Shown here piece after piece: positions 12,850 to 24,909 of a stretch of 64,000 bases of DNA. The stretch lies in contig JAINUG010000175.1 of the NCBI GenBank assembly GCA_029706075.1, positions 1,217,958 through 1,281,957 of the forward strand. The letters run 5' to 3'. Each line of letters starts with the position of its first letter. The first letter of the stretch is position 1. Made by a program: the position numbers and the translations under genes. The DNA comes from Aldrovandia affinis. Taxonomy: Eukaryota; Chordata; Actinopteri; Notacanthiformes; Halosauridae. The notes below the pieces were generated by a model, which saw nothing but the letters and a program-made list of their open reading frames with translations, was not told the origin of the DNA and did not search any database.

Positions 12850-14155
12850 TAGATTTATTATCTTGCTTTGCATTGAGGCATATTTCATGTATAGTGAGTA
12901 AGTATGTTAATGTCTCATCACGAAGTCTTCAGCACATTTTGAGCTTGCTAAAAGCTCATATTTTCCTGGAAGTCACAAGTGTTTACTGAAACAGATAGAT
13001 TTGCGATAAAGCTTGCAATGTTTACTTCCGATGCGCAACCACCATTTCCACGGCAACCACCAAAGGACAGTGCGTTTTCATTTACCCTGTGAAACCACAA
13101 TGAAGCACGCGGTGTACAAAACTTGTTTTTCTTCCAGGCCTGCAGTTATAGTTTTTGTGTACTTCTTTCATAGTGAAATGTGAATTCATATGGAACAAAT
13201 CATAAATGCCTGATCAAAGGTACTTCTTCAAGGCCAATATAGAAGAGCAGAAGAGCGCGGTTGACTTGGAGCAGTGCCAGTGGCCCTGGGAAAAGCACAA
13301 TGCACACATCGTAGGGAGGAATGCTGTCTGTACTTTATTGCGCTCATGTTTTTCTTCAGGGAGGGAACAGTAATCTTCCCACGTTGTTTCTTTTAAAGGG
13401 TCCCTAGAGTGCCTCTGTAAAACATGAACCAAGGGAAAACGTTTGGTTGGACACACCAAGCATTTATCCAACACCCTTGCATCTTTATTTTACCCATACT
13501 TCCAATTTTTTCCACTTTTACAGATAGGTGGACATTAATGTTCATATTCAATCTGATATTCAATCTGACACACACCCTTTAAGTGCACTTATGCCTCCAG
13601 ATATGAAATGTCATAATGCAAGAGCTCCAGAATACAGGAGCCATTCAGGCCACTTTGTGCCACTGCTGCCTCGAGGTGTAACATACAAGCTAAGTCATGG
13701 TGCCATATGGACAGGCACAGAACAGTATGGAGATCCCTGTTCCAATGAAGATGAATTGAAATGATCCATGAACTCAGGAATCCAGACAGTAGAGCGTCCA
13801 GCAGACCATAATTTCCCAAAAAGGCAGGGAAAGCTGTCTGACCGTTTCCTCTCTTTCTGCTGCCACTGGTGAGAGGTTGATCGGGTGATCGGCACGTATG
13901 ATGTGCAGGTGATGTAACAGCAGTTGGAGGTTTTCCACATGGTGACCCCCCCCACCCTGCACCTGTTTCCTCCGCAGGGGGGGGCATCCTCACTGACTTG
14001 TGTCCCTTTCGGGAGAGTGCTGCTGTCTTTCTGGCCCCTCCCTCTAGAGCACTGAGCAGTCATTTATCCCAGTATGAGTCAGCACGGTGGAAGTTCCAAG
14101 GAATCTGTCATGCCCCCCCGAGAACACACAGGCACAGATCTGTCCCCCACGGATG
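12850..14155. other. Intergenic, no supported gene
   Basis: Several overlapping - strand frames of 60-134 codons occur at 13589-14063, but none has a recognisable domain or splice pattern. No repeat is evident. Confidence 0.5.
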
Positions 14156-14159
14156 TTTA

Positions 14160-15790
14160 GTTTAGTTTATTGGTTTAGTTGTACAGGGACAATGCACATT
14201 AATCAACATCGTTGCAAATGTGCCAGTTTTAGCCAACTGGCACATTTTCAACTGTAGTCCCTGAGCAAGGTGTTGATTGCCAGATAAAAGCACAATAAAC
14301 ACAAGCAATTAGTATGTACAGAATTAATACATGCAACACAGTTAAAGCACTTCAAACACATTATAATGCAAAATTAAGCATCATGCTGGCAAGCAGACAG
14401 ACAAAGTAACCATGTAACATATAGGCAAAAAAAACTGCATAGGCAAGTATATTTAGGCAGGCAAGCAAAGCAGACAGGCAGCAAGACACACAGTATGTAC
14501 AGGATGACAAGACATGGGATCTACATTAGTTGTTAAGAGGGTTAGAATTTGGGAGAGTGCTGCTATGTTCACACACCTGATTGACCGTTAGCCATGTTTT
14601 CAGAGTGCGTTTGAAAGATTGATATGTATCAATCTTGCGAATGTGTGACGGTATGGAGTTCCGGAACAGAGCAGCTCTCACTGAGAAGGCTGACTGGCTA
14701 AAGGAGCTTTTCCTCAGTGGCACGATACAGTCACCTACCGAGACAGATCTTATTAATCTGCTGCTCAGCATAAAAAAGCCACTAAGTGGGGATGGAGGTA
14801 AACCATGAAAGATCTTAAATGCCAGACTTGCATCGCTGAATTTTACAAGATTGTCCCAACTTAAAAGGTCAGGCTTGATCAAGATACTGCAGTGGTGGTG
14901 GCGAATAGGTTTCTTATCAAGAACCTTGAAAACGGAGTGAATTGGTTTTAGTGTTGTGTTGCAGGCTTGGGTCCAGCTGGTAAGGCAGTAGGTCAAGTGA
15001 GGGAGTATCATTGCATTAAAATATAATTTTGCAGCTTCAGTGGTTAAACAGTTTCGTATGTATCTGAAATTGGCCAAATTGTGTTTTATTATTTGAGTGA
15101 CCTTCTTTACCTACTTTTTGAATGTGAGATTTGAGATGAGAATAATTCCGAGGTACTTAAATTCTGACACCACTTGGAGCCTCTCACCTGCAACATATAC
15201 ATCTGGGTCAGGGGTATCAGATGCTATTTTTGTGAAAAACATACATACAATTTTTTTCACATTAAATTGTTTCTTTGACAGTTTTATAGCTATAAGAGTC
15301 AAATTATGATCAGATAGCCCAGTAACCATGTTAAATGATTTGGTTACCCTCTCAGGTTTATTGCTGAACACTAGATCAATTTGGGTCTTGGAGGAAAATG
15401 TTACCCTTGTTGGCCCTCCAATTAGCTGGATAAGATAAAGTTTTGTCATCATTTGTTTTAGGGTCTTTCTACTGCGTTTATCTTCCCAACTGATGTTGAA
15501 ATCCCCCATTAAAATAACTTATTTATCAAAATTGCATTCCCTGAGTATTGAGTTCAGTTGATCAAAAAACACACTTTTGGAATTTGGGGAGATGAAACCA
15601 ATACATTATAATTCATTGTCAGGGGACCAGTGAATCTGATTGCAGTGTATATGATCTTTATTTTACATATCTTTAGTGTAAAACATAAGACCTCCCCCTT
15701 TTCCTTCAGATCTGTCTCTTCTGAACACATTAGTAATAAGGTACAGACAGTTGGAGGGTTTTTATGAAGCCAAGTTTCAGATAGACACAG
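14160..15790 (-). mobile_element. Non-LTR retrotransposon with reverse transcriptase deleted
   Basis: On the - strand 15509-15111 starts with the C-terminal half of the endonuclease (MGDFNISW, then TQIDLVFSN and GLSDHNLTLI). It passes directly into a post-palm segment (FKYLGIILISNLTF). A separate frame at 15077-14526 carries the ORF2 C-terminus (MANFRYIRNCLTTEAAKLYF). The central reverse transcriptase palm, including the Asp-Asp motif, is absent. The 3' UTR-like part runs to about 14160. Confidence 0.8.
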
Positions 15791-15794
15791 AAAG

Positions 15795-16006
15795 TCATTA
15801 CATTACAGGCATTTAACAGACGCTCTTATCCAGAGCGACTTACAGTTTACATTTCTTTAAAATCCATTTATACAGCTGGATATTTTACTGAAGCAATTCA
15901 GGTTAAGTACCTTGCTCAAGGGTACAACGGCAGTGTCCCACCTGGGGATTGAACCTACAACCTTAACGTTACAAGCCCAGTTCCCTAACCATTATACCAC
16001 ACTGCC
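15795..16006 (-). mobile_element. tRNA-derived SINE, family 1
   Basis: Inverse orientation of the SINE at 8661. It carries the gcatttaacagacgctcttatccagagcgact tail and the aagtaccttgctcaagggtaca block. It sits just upstream of the LINE relic at 14160-15790. Confidence 0.85.
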
Positions 16007-16009
16007 TAC

Positions 16010-17515
16010 CTGTCCAAGTCCAGGTTGGATTCTAAGAGAAGGTGTTTAATCTGGTCACTTTTTGGGGTGACACTGCAGATGTTTAGGTGCCCCCCCAACA
16101 GACCTTTGGGCTTGGCCCAAACAAACATTCTAAATGAACATTGTAAACAAACACTGTAAACAAACATTCTAAATGAACATTCTAAACAAACAGTCTAAAT
16201 AAACATTCTAAACAAATTCAAAACAGCATGTGAGAAATATGCAGAGAACCAAGCTAGCATAATTACATAACCAGACACCGCAGAAACATAGGCAAACACT
16301 TTGCTTTAAATATGAATTGTGTGAGTGCAAGGCATATCCAAATTGTGGGCTCTTGACTTTCAGCTGGAGGGTGGGCCTTGTTTGCATAAGAATGACTGCT
16401 CATAGAGAGGAGAGGACATTAAAATTCATGAGGTGATTGTAATGGGGAGAGGATGTTTTTGGGGAGGAGTTTGAGAATGAAGAGTCCCTGTGTGGGATGG
16501 GGCAGTACAGATCCCCACCCTCTGTGTTTGCTGGAGCACAGTTGTTGTGGAGTCCCCCTGAACAGACTGGAAATAGTTTAGTCATTCACTGCTCTGCATC
16601 TTCTTAAAAGGCATACTTTGTTTTTCATTCACTTATCTTCCTAAAAATCTTACCTTCTCAAAAACATAGTTTGTTTTTGTAACAATTTAATTGTAAAATA
16701 AAATAGGAAGTGAATTGAACGTTAACAAATCAGTTTTGATTGATTTATTGATTCCTGGTGTGGATCTGAGCACAGCTGAGGCCTATCCTTGTCATTACGT
16801 ATGACTCCACCTGGACAGGACTGTGCAAATATATGCAAATTTGAAGCTGGGCACATGGTATTGTTAATTGCAGAAAGAAAAAGCATGGCAACCATAACCT
16901 TTACTTTAAATGTCACCATGGGGGTTTGGACTGTTGTTTTCACCTCTGTCCATCTGGTAAAAAATTAAGCCAGCAGTCTGAGTGACACAAGGTGCCCTAG
17001 CCAATTGAGATGTGTAAGGAATGGATGCAGTGTCCCAGGTTCCAGTGATCTGTCTGTGGGGGGGGCACAGACAGTGTGGGACACACTTAGCCTCACTGTG
17101 TGACAAAACTGCCTCTTTCAGCTAGCAGTGCACTTCAGTCAGATACATATGCATGGACCAGACCTGGGTTTAATGCTTTAACTTTAGACTCCAGTACAAT
17201 TCTAATTAACACAGGTTTGGCAGAGACTATCCCTAAATGCAAAGAAACACTGATTGCCAATTGTCCCTTATTTTACCAACCAGACATGAAACAATCAAAC
17301 AAACTTTCAATGCTAATTTGAAGTGAACACTGCACACTGGCTGAGTGGGTGAATCCCTCCTACTTTGTGAATACATTATCTCACTTATGAGCACAGTTGT
17401 CCTGACATACGTCTGGTAACTGATGCTAGAGGACACCTGCTTTCATGGCAAACACCCCCGTATTATCCAAACAGGGTCAGGATAGCAAGTGCTGCAGGAA
17501 ATTCTATCCAGGTTG
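16010..17515. other. Intergenic, nothing recognised
   Basis: 16135-16215 has a loose repeat of aaacattctaaatgaac. The rest is unique-looking and AT-rich, and no gene is supported. Confidence 0.5.
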
Positions 17516-17517
17516 TG

Positions 17518-17518
<1 letters not shown>

Positions 17519-17592
<74 letters not shown>
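17519..17592 (+). repeat. (AT)n(GT)n compound microsatellite
   Basis: About 30 bases of AT followed by about 42 bases of GT, closing with gtatata. Confidence 0.97.
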
Positions 17593-17595
<3 letters not shown>

Positions 17596-17959
17596 GTTCC
17601 AGTGTACAGAGTCTCAAAAGTAAACAATGTGTAATGACTCAGAGCTGCTGATTTCATTGTCGGCTTATAAACAAATTAACTCTTTGTGAGTTGTTTAAAC
17701 AACTTTATCCCTGCCCTATGAAAGGTTTATAGCGATTGTCAGTCAAAAACGTTATGGAAATTGGATAGTAATTTTTATGTAGACAAAGTTAAACAGGCTA
17801 GTCTATGAAGAGCCCATTTCACATTTGGATTTATTCTCTACCTGAGATCAACAGCATGATCTATGTTAAGTATTTGAGAATCACACATAAGAATACATAA
17901 TGATGAGAATGGGCCATTCAGCCCATCTAGGCTTGTCATCTCCTACACTTTTACTGTGA

Positions 17960-18570
17960 AGATTCTGGCCAATCCCTCGGTCGGCTGCAAGAGGGCGACA
18001 TAGCTCCCTTTTTGTTTTTGGTTTACTCTATTTCTTTTTCCCCAGTCGCCCCGGAATTTTCCATCCTAACAGTTTCTAGGTCCCCTGGTGATTATCACAC
18101 ACACCTGTCCCTCATTTACCTCATCACACACAGTATTTAGCCCACTCTCACTCAGTCATCTTTGCCAAGTTTTGGGTCTCTGTGTCTTCAGTTTATGCCT
18201 TGCTGGTTTCACTTCTCTATGTGCTCGCTAACTTTAGTATCTAGTAGTTTCATGTTTTGTGTCTCTACACATTTCGATTTTCTCGTGTTTTCTTGTTTGT
18301 CATTTTCTCTAGGTTTAGTATCTAATAGTTGAGTGTTTTATGTCTCTACACATTTTGATTTTCTCGTCTTTTCTTGTTTGTTGTTTTGTTCCTTTGATTT
18401 TTGATCTCTCGTTGTTTGTCCCTCCCAGTTTAGTTAAATTAGTACTTTTGTTTTCCTCCATGTTTTTCTCTAGCCCTCCTTTTTGCACGCAATGTTTTTT
18501 TTGTCTCCTTTTCTCCCTCTCCCCATCATCCCTGTGCCTGGGTCCAATTCTTCCCTGGTCCCCCTAACAT
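17960..18570 (+). mobile_element. Possible degenerate gypsy-type LTR with internal duplication
   Basis: The text resembles fish Ty3/gypsy LTRs: a ccctggtgattatcacacacacctgtccctcatt region, then tatttagcccactctcactcag, then a T-rich tail. An ~81 bp segment starting tttagtatcta is duplicated in tandem at 18233 and 18314. Ends are not defined and no flanking duplication was found. Confidence 0.35.
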
Positions 18571-18574
18571 TTAC

Positions 18575-19285
18575 AAACAATGCACTATATGACAAAACAT
18601 TGTTACAGTGTGCAGCTGTTAAGCCTGATCATTTGACTTAGTTTTGTTCAGTGCACTGCAAATATATTCAGTATAATGTCTTTATGTTGAAATGAAAATA
18701 GATGTGCTTTAATTAAACTCATTGCATGTTTACTTCCTTGTGCGTATCTATCAGATAGATGCAGTGCAACGTGATTTGTGCTCTTTTGTTTGTGTTGCTT
18801 ATAAAAAGGCACTGTATTAACACTCAGAGATGGCAATCTTGGGCTTCTCAATCTCTCTCTCCCTCTTTTTTACATTGACTAAAAGACAGCATAATTTCCA
18901 ACGTTTTAATGTAATTTGCTTTTGTGGCTCTGGGCAGAGCTGGAGGGACAAAAAATAGAAAGATTCCAATGGGCCGCTGTCCATTTGGGGCGGCCCATAT
19001 GCCATATGAGCTCAGATATGACATACATCTAAGCAGCATAGGCATGCTTTCATTTTGTTGATGGTTTAATACATTTAATAAGTCCTTAATAAGTCAGTAC
19101 TTCCCTCATTCATGTACAGTGAAATATGTAATTTTCCTCAAATATTTGTATTCTGTTTTTAAACAATTTAAACAATTCACTAACCTTTTCCTTCCCGGTG
19201 TTACAGGTATGGTACGCAGATGCCTGCAATTATGTATATCGCTGTATTCCTGCACTGATCTCGTGCGCTAACTATGATTGTTCCT
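18575..19285. other. Intergenic, nothing recognised
   Basis: Short frames on the - strand at 18817-19045 have no domain. No gene or complete repeat is supported. Confidence 0.5.
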
Positions 19286-19287
19286 TC

Positions 19288-19352
19288 CATCTATTAATGC
19301 ACATCTTGTAAGTCGCTCTGGATAAGAACGTCTGCTAAATGCTTAAAATGTT
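19288..19352 (+). mobile_element. SINE/L2 tail fragment
   Basis: Contains gtaagtcgctctggataaga and acgtctgctaaatgc, the 3' tail shared by SINE family 1 and L2-type LINEs. The SINE head is not recognisable upstream. Confidence 0.65.
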
Positions 19353-19992
19353 TTAAAAAAAGTAAAATGTATTCTGAATAAATGAGTTTATCCTGCTTTT
19401 TATGTTGACCATTTGATACAGCTGTCCCTGGGGTTGCTAAGCCAATTAATGGCTTTTCTAAAATGTCCGTGACTCCAGGTGGTCGTTATAATGAACACTT
19501 AATTGGATACTTAATTAAGAATCAGATGGACTGAGACATTGCCGGCTGTGTGTTTATTTAAAAAATATATAGATATGATTAATCTTCTAAATTCTTTGCA
19601 TATGCCGCAAGATCGCCTTCTAATAAATATACCCTCATCCACAAATCAAAATTAAATATGATTATGACAAATAATTTTGTCTAACATTGTTGTATTCTGG
19701 TTAACTTGGAGTAGTCATGTACTTGCTTTAGTTAAAAACTTACAGGGCTGCCTGCAGCTAAGGAAGTTCAATATAGATAACTATCTTTACTGGAAAAAAT
19801 TATTCCATATAATCTAGAGACTTGCAAAACCATGTTTATATTAAATAAAATCGCAAAACTGTGCATAATTACAATATAGAACCACGAAAAGACCGATACA
19901 AGGGCAAAATAACCCGTAACAGGCACGTTTGAAACCTACTTATTATTTGAGTCCTGCTGCTATGTATTTACATTGACAGTGTCCTCACTTAC

Positions 19993-20203
19993 TAAAGTAC
20001 CACGCCCAGGGAACCCGCACAAGGTCTTCGCTGAAAGCCTCCCCGGGTAATGAATAAAAGACTGCCAGCGGAGGAGGGGCCTGCCTGCTCGGTGACTCAG
20101 CCATAGGGTCATATCGTCCATCCTTCTCGGCCAGCAATTTACATATCTTACTGGTCCCATCCGCAAATGAACTGCTTCCAAGAGAGCGAAAGGAAAAGGG
20201 CAT
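19993..20203 (-). CDS. Orphan first coding exon, unknown protein
   Basis: On the - strand an ATG at 20203, with an in-frame TAA immediately before it, opens 70 codons plus one base. The exon ends at 19993 before a perfect donor, GTAAGTG. The peptide starts MPFSFRSLGSSSFADGTSK, contains KLLAEKDGRYDP and a PPPLAVFYSLPGEAF stretch, and ends VPWAWYF. Composition looks protein-like: mixed, not repetitive, and without transposon motifs. It lies in the most CpG-rich patch of this part of the window, consistent with a promoter-proximal exon. I do not recognise the family and see no clear downstream partner exon below 19993. The start context is weak. It could instead be a chance frame in a CpG island or part of a non-coding RNA. 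Confidence 0.4.
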
Positions 20204-20620
20204 TTAACCGACACACCACGGCGAAGAAGTAGCGAGACAATGAATTAAATGTGAAGCAAAACGCCCCTAACCTCCGATCTGTGAACAAGGGATCTGGGTG
20301 AAGCAACAGCGGCGGGGCAGAGTTTAAGGTACCGATTTCTCAACATTCGTTTCACGGACTCAGCTGTGATGCACCCTTGTGTAGTTGTAACAGCGACACA
20401 TTGGCCTGTCTGAAATTTAAATGTATCGTTTTGCTGACAGGTCGCAACAATAGGCATAAGGGACGGGCGAAACCAACAAACTTTGTGCACTTTACAGCAA
20501 ATGGTTACCTCGTGTTAGCGGCGCCGCGGGACGTTTTGGGACAATCGTCTCAGCGGTTTGTCCGTCCGCTCTGCTATAGCGCGGTCCTATTGGTTATTGC
20601 TACTTTTTATATCACATGAA
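20204..20620. promoter_or_regulatory. CpG-rich candidate promoter region
   Basis: This stretch has more CG dinucleotides than its AT-rich surroundings (for example gcggcgccgcgg near 20520 and gacgggcgaaac near 20461). It sits directly upstream of the candidate - strand exon at 19993-20203. There is no clear TATA box. Short frames on both strands look non-coding. Confidence 0.35.
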
Positions 20621-20945
20621 GCTCAGTATTTTTTTATTTAAAGAATCGTTTTTTAACTATTTGCTACTTTTACGATGCTCGCGTAACGACTGCTTTGTCA
20701 TCTGTTATTTCATAATTATATGAAGTCTATACAAGTCTACATCACCAGCAATATAAGCGAACATTGTTGCTTTGGTGTTGATATGTATTCGTAGTTGTAC
20801 TATAATGTGTTATAAAGCAGAGTTGTTTGAGGCTTGAGGGATGTTTCATGTTAGCTTGCGCTGAGCAGTGACTTACTAAAGGCCCATGGAGCTCTGAATT
20901 CACCTCACAAGAAGGTTCAATGTGTCCCACCCCCTGTCATATCCC

Positions 20946-21104
<159 letters not shown>

Positions 21105-21109
21105 CTAGT

Positions 21110-22290
21110 TACTTCGGTTTCTGTGGGTTTATTTCTCTAAATAACAGAGAGAGTATTATTTACTTTCCAAGCTAATTCAAATATGACCTCTGCACATTTT
21201 ACATATCAGGTGTGTTTGCACAACACGAACGCGTGTTTATCTCTTTTCCGTGAAAATGCAAGGCAAACAAAGAGCCACAGAGTTTAAATAACATGAAGCT
21301 CACCTGGCCGCCTGTTGTCAGTCTGTGTTAAACAGTGTGTAAATACACAGGTCCACACACCCCACTGTGGCTGTAATTCTCGTGTGTGAATTTAAACCAC
21401 CTTCATGTCTTTATACTGTCATGGAGGCAGTGAGAAGAGCACTCATGTTAAAGTGACAGGACTCACATTTTAATCTGACTCAATCTCGGAACAGCAACGT
21501 TGAGAGTGAGGAAATGTGGTTGGTTTCGAAGGTCGGGTGGGGGTTTTTTAGACTGGAAGAACACCGTGTTTGCAATTTTGTGCATATATTGTTACATCTG
21601 TTTCTCGATCTTTGAACCAATCCGATGGAAGTGTGGCACTCTCCTGGCCTGCGACTGGTCCTCTGTGGGCAGTGGACAGAGTGGGTCTTCTCACCAGACC
21701 TGTCTCTTCTACTGTTCCCCAAGCCCTGTGGACCCCCATCCTCCAAACTTCGAGTACAAGTTTGCTCTCTGTGACTTTGGCCAGAAATCTGGCCTTAAGT
21801 TGGAATCATGTAGATATGATGATTGACTTCCCAGTTCCCAGTTCCGTTCCAGCCTTCCTTACTTCAGCCCCAACTGCGTCTGTTTTGAAATGATAGGCTG
21901 CATTAGACATCAGAATTTCTGACTCACGAGACGTGGAAATTCAGTCTCCTACTTTGAGGTTTGTCCTCAACATTTGACTGGCAGGTGTAAAAAAAAGCGT
22001 AACTTATTTGTTTTTCCACCTTTTTTTTTCTCTTGAATTCCTGTTATTGGCCCTTTTATATTTCATGACACAATACAAAGTGAAATATCACAATGCATTC
22101 CCAATCACAAACGATGCATAACAATCTCACGCTGTAAAATTGATGGCGAAAGAATGAGCGCCGTTATCAGACAGGTTTTTAGCGTGTAGCTTTGATTGTG
22201 AGCGGCTACTCCACATGACGGGACGCACTGCTGAGCGTGGCGTGGAGACTCATTTCACGGACGGTTGAGCGCACTCTCGCAGCGGGCCTG
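21110..22290. other. Intergenic, no supported gene
   Basis: Frames of about 108 codons overlap at 21500-21893 on both strands without domains. GC content rises towards 22300. Confidence 0.45.
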
Positions 22291-22294
22291 ATGT

Positions 22295-22360
22295 GGGAGT
22301 ATTAAAAGGACGTGGCGGTGTAGGGATACCATGGCGCACACAGCGGGCCCCAGCCAGGCG
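22295..22360 (+). promoter_or_regulatory. Weak candidate promoter and first exon
   Basis: A TATA-like ATTAAAAGG near 22301 is followed by ACCATGG (ATG at 22331), nine codons (MAHTAGPSQ) and a GTGAGT donor at 22360. The nearby GC content is raised. TATA-to-ATG spacing is only about 30 bases, leaving almost no 5' UTR. The phase does not match fam107b exon 2, so any such transcript would not extend the FAM107 frame. Confidence 0.2.
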
Positions 22361-22659
22361 TGAGTATGATAAAGGGGTTTGCCCTCTGTGCTGGAAGTGC
22401 CGTGCAGAGTGCTGAAGGCCATCCCTGCTTGGAGCTCTCGGGGACAGATGGGGCAGATGGGACACAGGAAGTGATGCGGGCAGACACGCTGCTCCCCTCC
22501 CGCAGCGATCAGTGGGGGCTGTCAGGACCCGGCGATGGGGGTGGGGGACGGAAATGGTCACATTAGTCGGTGTATTGATTTTAACGTGTGCTCGATCTTG
22601 CCCCCTCCCACTGGTGGTGCCCTCCCTCTGTCTTGCTCTGTGCTCCCTCATTCACCCGT

Positions 22660-23390
22660 TTCCCAGAGTTTCTTGTTTTATTGAGCCCGATATCAGAATC
22701 CAGACTGCACATTTTAAGGGTGAATTGTGTTCGTCACCGTCGCTAGCATGTTTGAGTGTTTAAAAACATGCAATCGTAAGTTCAGCTGCTTTCTGTAGTT
22801 ACGTCCTATACGTTTACCCTCAGTACACACTAAAACATGTGACTACATTAACCATCTCTCTCAAATGACTCTGCAGAAAAGAAGCTTTATGGAACGCTCT
22901 GTCCACTGTGTCACAGGTGGCCAGAGTTATTATCTGGCGAATAAAGGCTAGCTAAAATCTCACTCGTATGTCTCTTACTCCTACAGGCAGTTCAGAACGG
23001 CAAAAATCCTGTAGCTAAGCAGTGAATGACTTAAACCGTCTTCAGGGGAAACATACAGAAATGTAAAAGTTATGAATAAAATAATTCCAAAATATCATGT
23101 CTCAGTAAGGCCTCTCTGCATTCCAGCTCCCATGCACTTTGTCCTAAACTTTGAGTTAGGCTTTTATTTTTTCGTTTCTTGTTTTTCTTCCACAAAATGT
23201 TTTTGTTAGCAGCCACTGAACCGGTAATGTTGCAAGCGATGAAGGCGTATCACTCGTCTAAATTAATTTACACAAAGTCAAAAACACAGTGCATAAGGGA
23301 TTACTAAACACCCTTAACCCTTCCTGATGTGAGGGTAAGGCTTCATGAACCCTAATAGGAGGAGCTATCCAGCAAAGCGGTGTGATTACA
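22660..23390. other. Intergenic, nothing recognised
   Basis: Mixed unique-looking sequence with no repeat or gene signal beyond short random frames. Confidence 0.5.
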
Positions 23391-23394
23391 CAGA

Positions 23395-23515
23395 CTCCTG
23401 TGCTCTAGGGGGCGCTGTGTTGCACACACACTCCTGTGCCCTAGGGAGCACTGTGTTGCACACACACTCCTGTGCCCTAGGGGACGCTGTGTTGCACACA
23501 CACTCCTGTGTTCCG
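23395..23515 (+). repeat. 36 bp minisatellite, about 3.4 copies
   Basis: The unit carries ctcctgtgccctagg and gctgtgttgcacacaca, repeated with a 36-base period. Because 36 is a multiple of three, it keeps an open frame of 12-residue repeats (HTHSCALG) that is probably not translated. Confidence 0.9.
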
Positions 23516-23998
23516 TGGAGCTCTGCCTGATGATGTTATTGTTTCCCATCCACAGCCCACATTTCAGGCGCTCATATTCTCTACCTGGTCATCTGCTGAG
23601 ATTTAAAAAGCCCATTACCTAACCCTCCGCCCCAGCCAAAAGTATAAATGCAGGACTGTAAAACAGATCTTAATCCGATAGAGACTTGGCCCAAGACATG
23701 GACTCAATTAAGATTGAGGCTGAGATATTTGATCCTTTTCATTATCCAAAAGCACTGGCTTCCTGTTGAAGGAACGTTTCTTTTTTTGTGTTTGAAACAA
23801 AATGGCGGCATTGTTAAAAACACCTGCCAGTCACTTGAGCCTGGAGGCATCCTCTGCCCTGTGTTTAGATGCAGAGCATGAGAAGGCCCATTTGTCAGAA
23901 CATCTGTCAGAACGTCTGGCTCTGATCTGCTGGACACCTGGGCTGTTCTGTGTCCGCCTGTCTGTCCCCCGGCTCGCGTTGATGTAAAACGTAACAAC

Positions 23999-24017
23999 AA
24001 CAACAACAACAACAACC
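23999..24017 (+). repeat. (CAA)n microsatellite
   Basis: Short run of CAA trinucleotides beside the AT-rich stretch at 24061-24420. Confidence 0.85.
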
Positions 24018-24648
24018 GCAACAAGACCCAGACCACCAGTTGTATTTAAGACCGAATGGACAAAGGATAACCTTCATAATCCCTCTTAATAAGAGACGGA
24101 GAGCCGATTGGAGATTTAATCAGGGTAGGGACTTTAGAGAGTCGCCTGTCACCCTGTTTCTGAATGGGCTCTGAGAATAACAATCGCACACAAACATTAA
24201 GCTGAGGAATATGAAAACTGCAGCATAACAAAAGCAAGAGCAACAGAGACCAGACGCTCTCTTAGCCCTTCCCCAGACAAAGGGGTTCACAGAACTAGAG
24301 TTTAATTTCTTACCTCGCCGATTGTAATTGGTTTAAATGGCTTCATTTGGCCATCACATTCTGCATTTAATTTTTTTTAAATTCTCATGGAATTTATTGC
24401 AGCTGTATGCTTGGTTAAATGTCCAGTTTGCATGGAATTTACAGTGTGTATGTTTTATGACTTTCTGATAATCTGTTGTATGTGGTATGCAATGATACAG
24501 TATGTGGGTTATGTATGTGCAGTTAATATGGTTTGTGGTATGTTTGGTATATCCTATATCTGATATGCTGGTGTATGCTGATAGTCACCCTCCACAGACT
24601 ACCTAAACTACAGGTGACTGGAAGCTTAGCCTCACCTGTCATGACCAT

Positions 24649-24909
24649 AACCTTACAGTACTGTGAGCCTGACCAGGCCGCTCATAACCTTCCAGTACTG
24701 TGAGCCTGACCAGGCTGCTCATAACTTTACGGTATTATGTGCCTGACCAGGCCGCTCATAGCCTTACACTACTGTGAGCCTGACCAGGCCGCTCATAACG
24801 TTATGGTACTGTGAGCCTGACCAGGCCGCTCATAACCTTACGGTACTATGAGCCTGACCAGGCCACGCATAGCCTTACGGTACTATGAGCCTGACCAGGC
24901 CACTCATAA
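24649..24909 (+). repeat. 37 bp minisatellite, 7 copies
   Basis: Seven copies of a unit with tgtgagcctgaccaggccgc and tcataacctta. Copies differ at a few sites, so it is an old or slowly homogenised array. Confidence 0.92.

Noticed and set aside
13589-14063. Overlapping - strand frames of 122-134 codons
   Set aside because: Two frames are open over the same DNA and neither shows a domain or conserved-looking motif.
23345-23549. 12-residue repeat protein (HTHSCALG)
   Set aside because: The frame exists only because the minisatellite unit is 36 bp; both strands are open and there is no gene context.
23648-23881. HWLPVEG motif as a LINE C-terminal fragment
   Set aside because: Only a six-residue resemblance to the LHWLPV block, without neighbouring LINE motifs.
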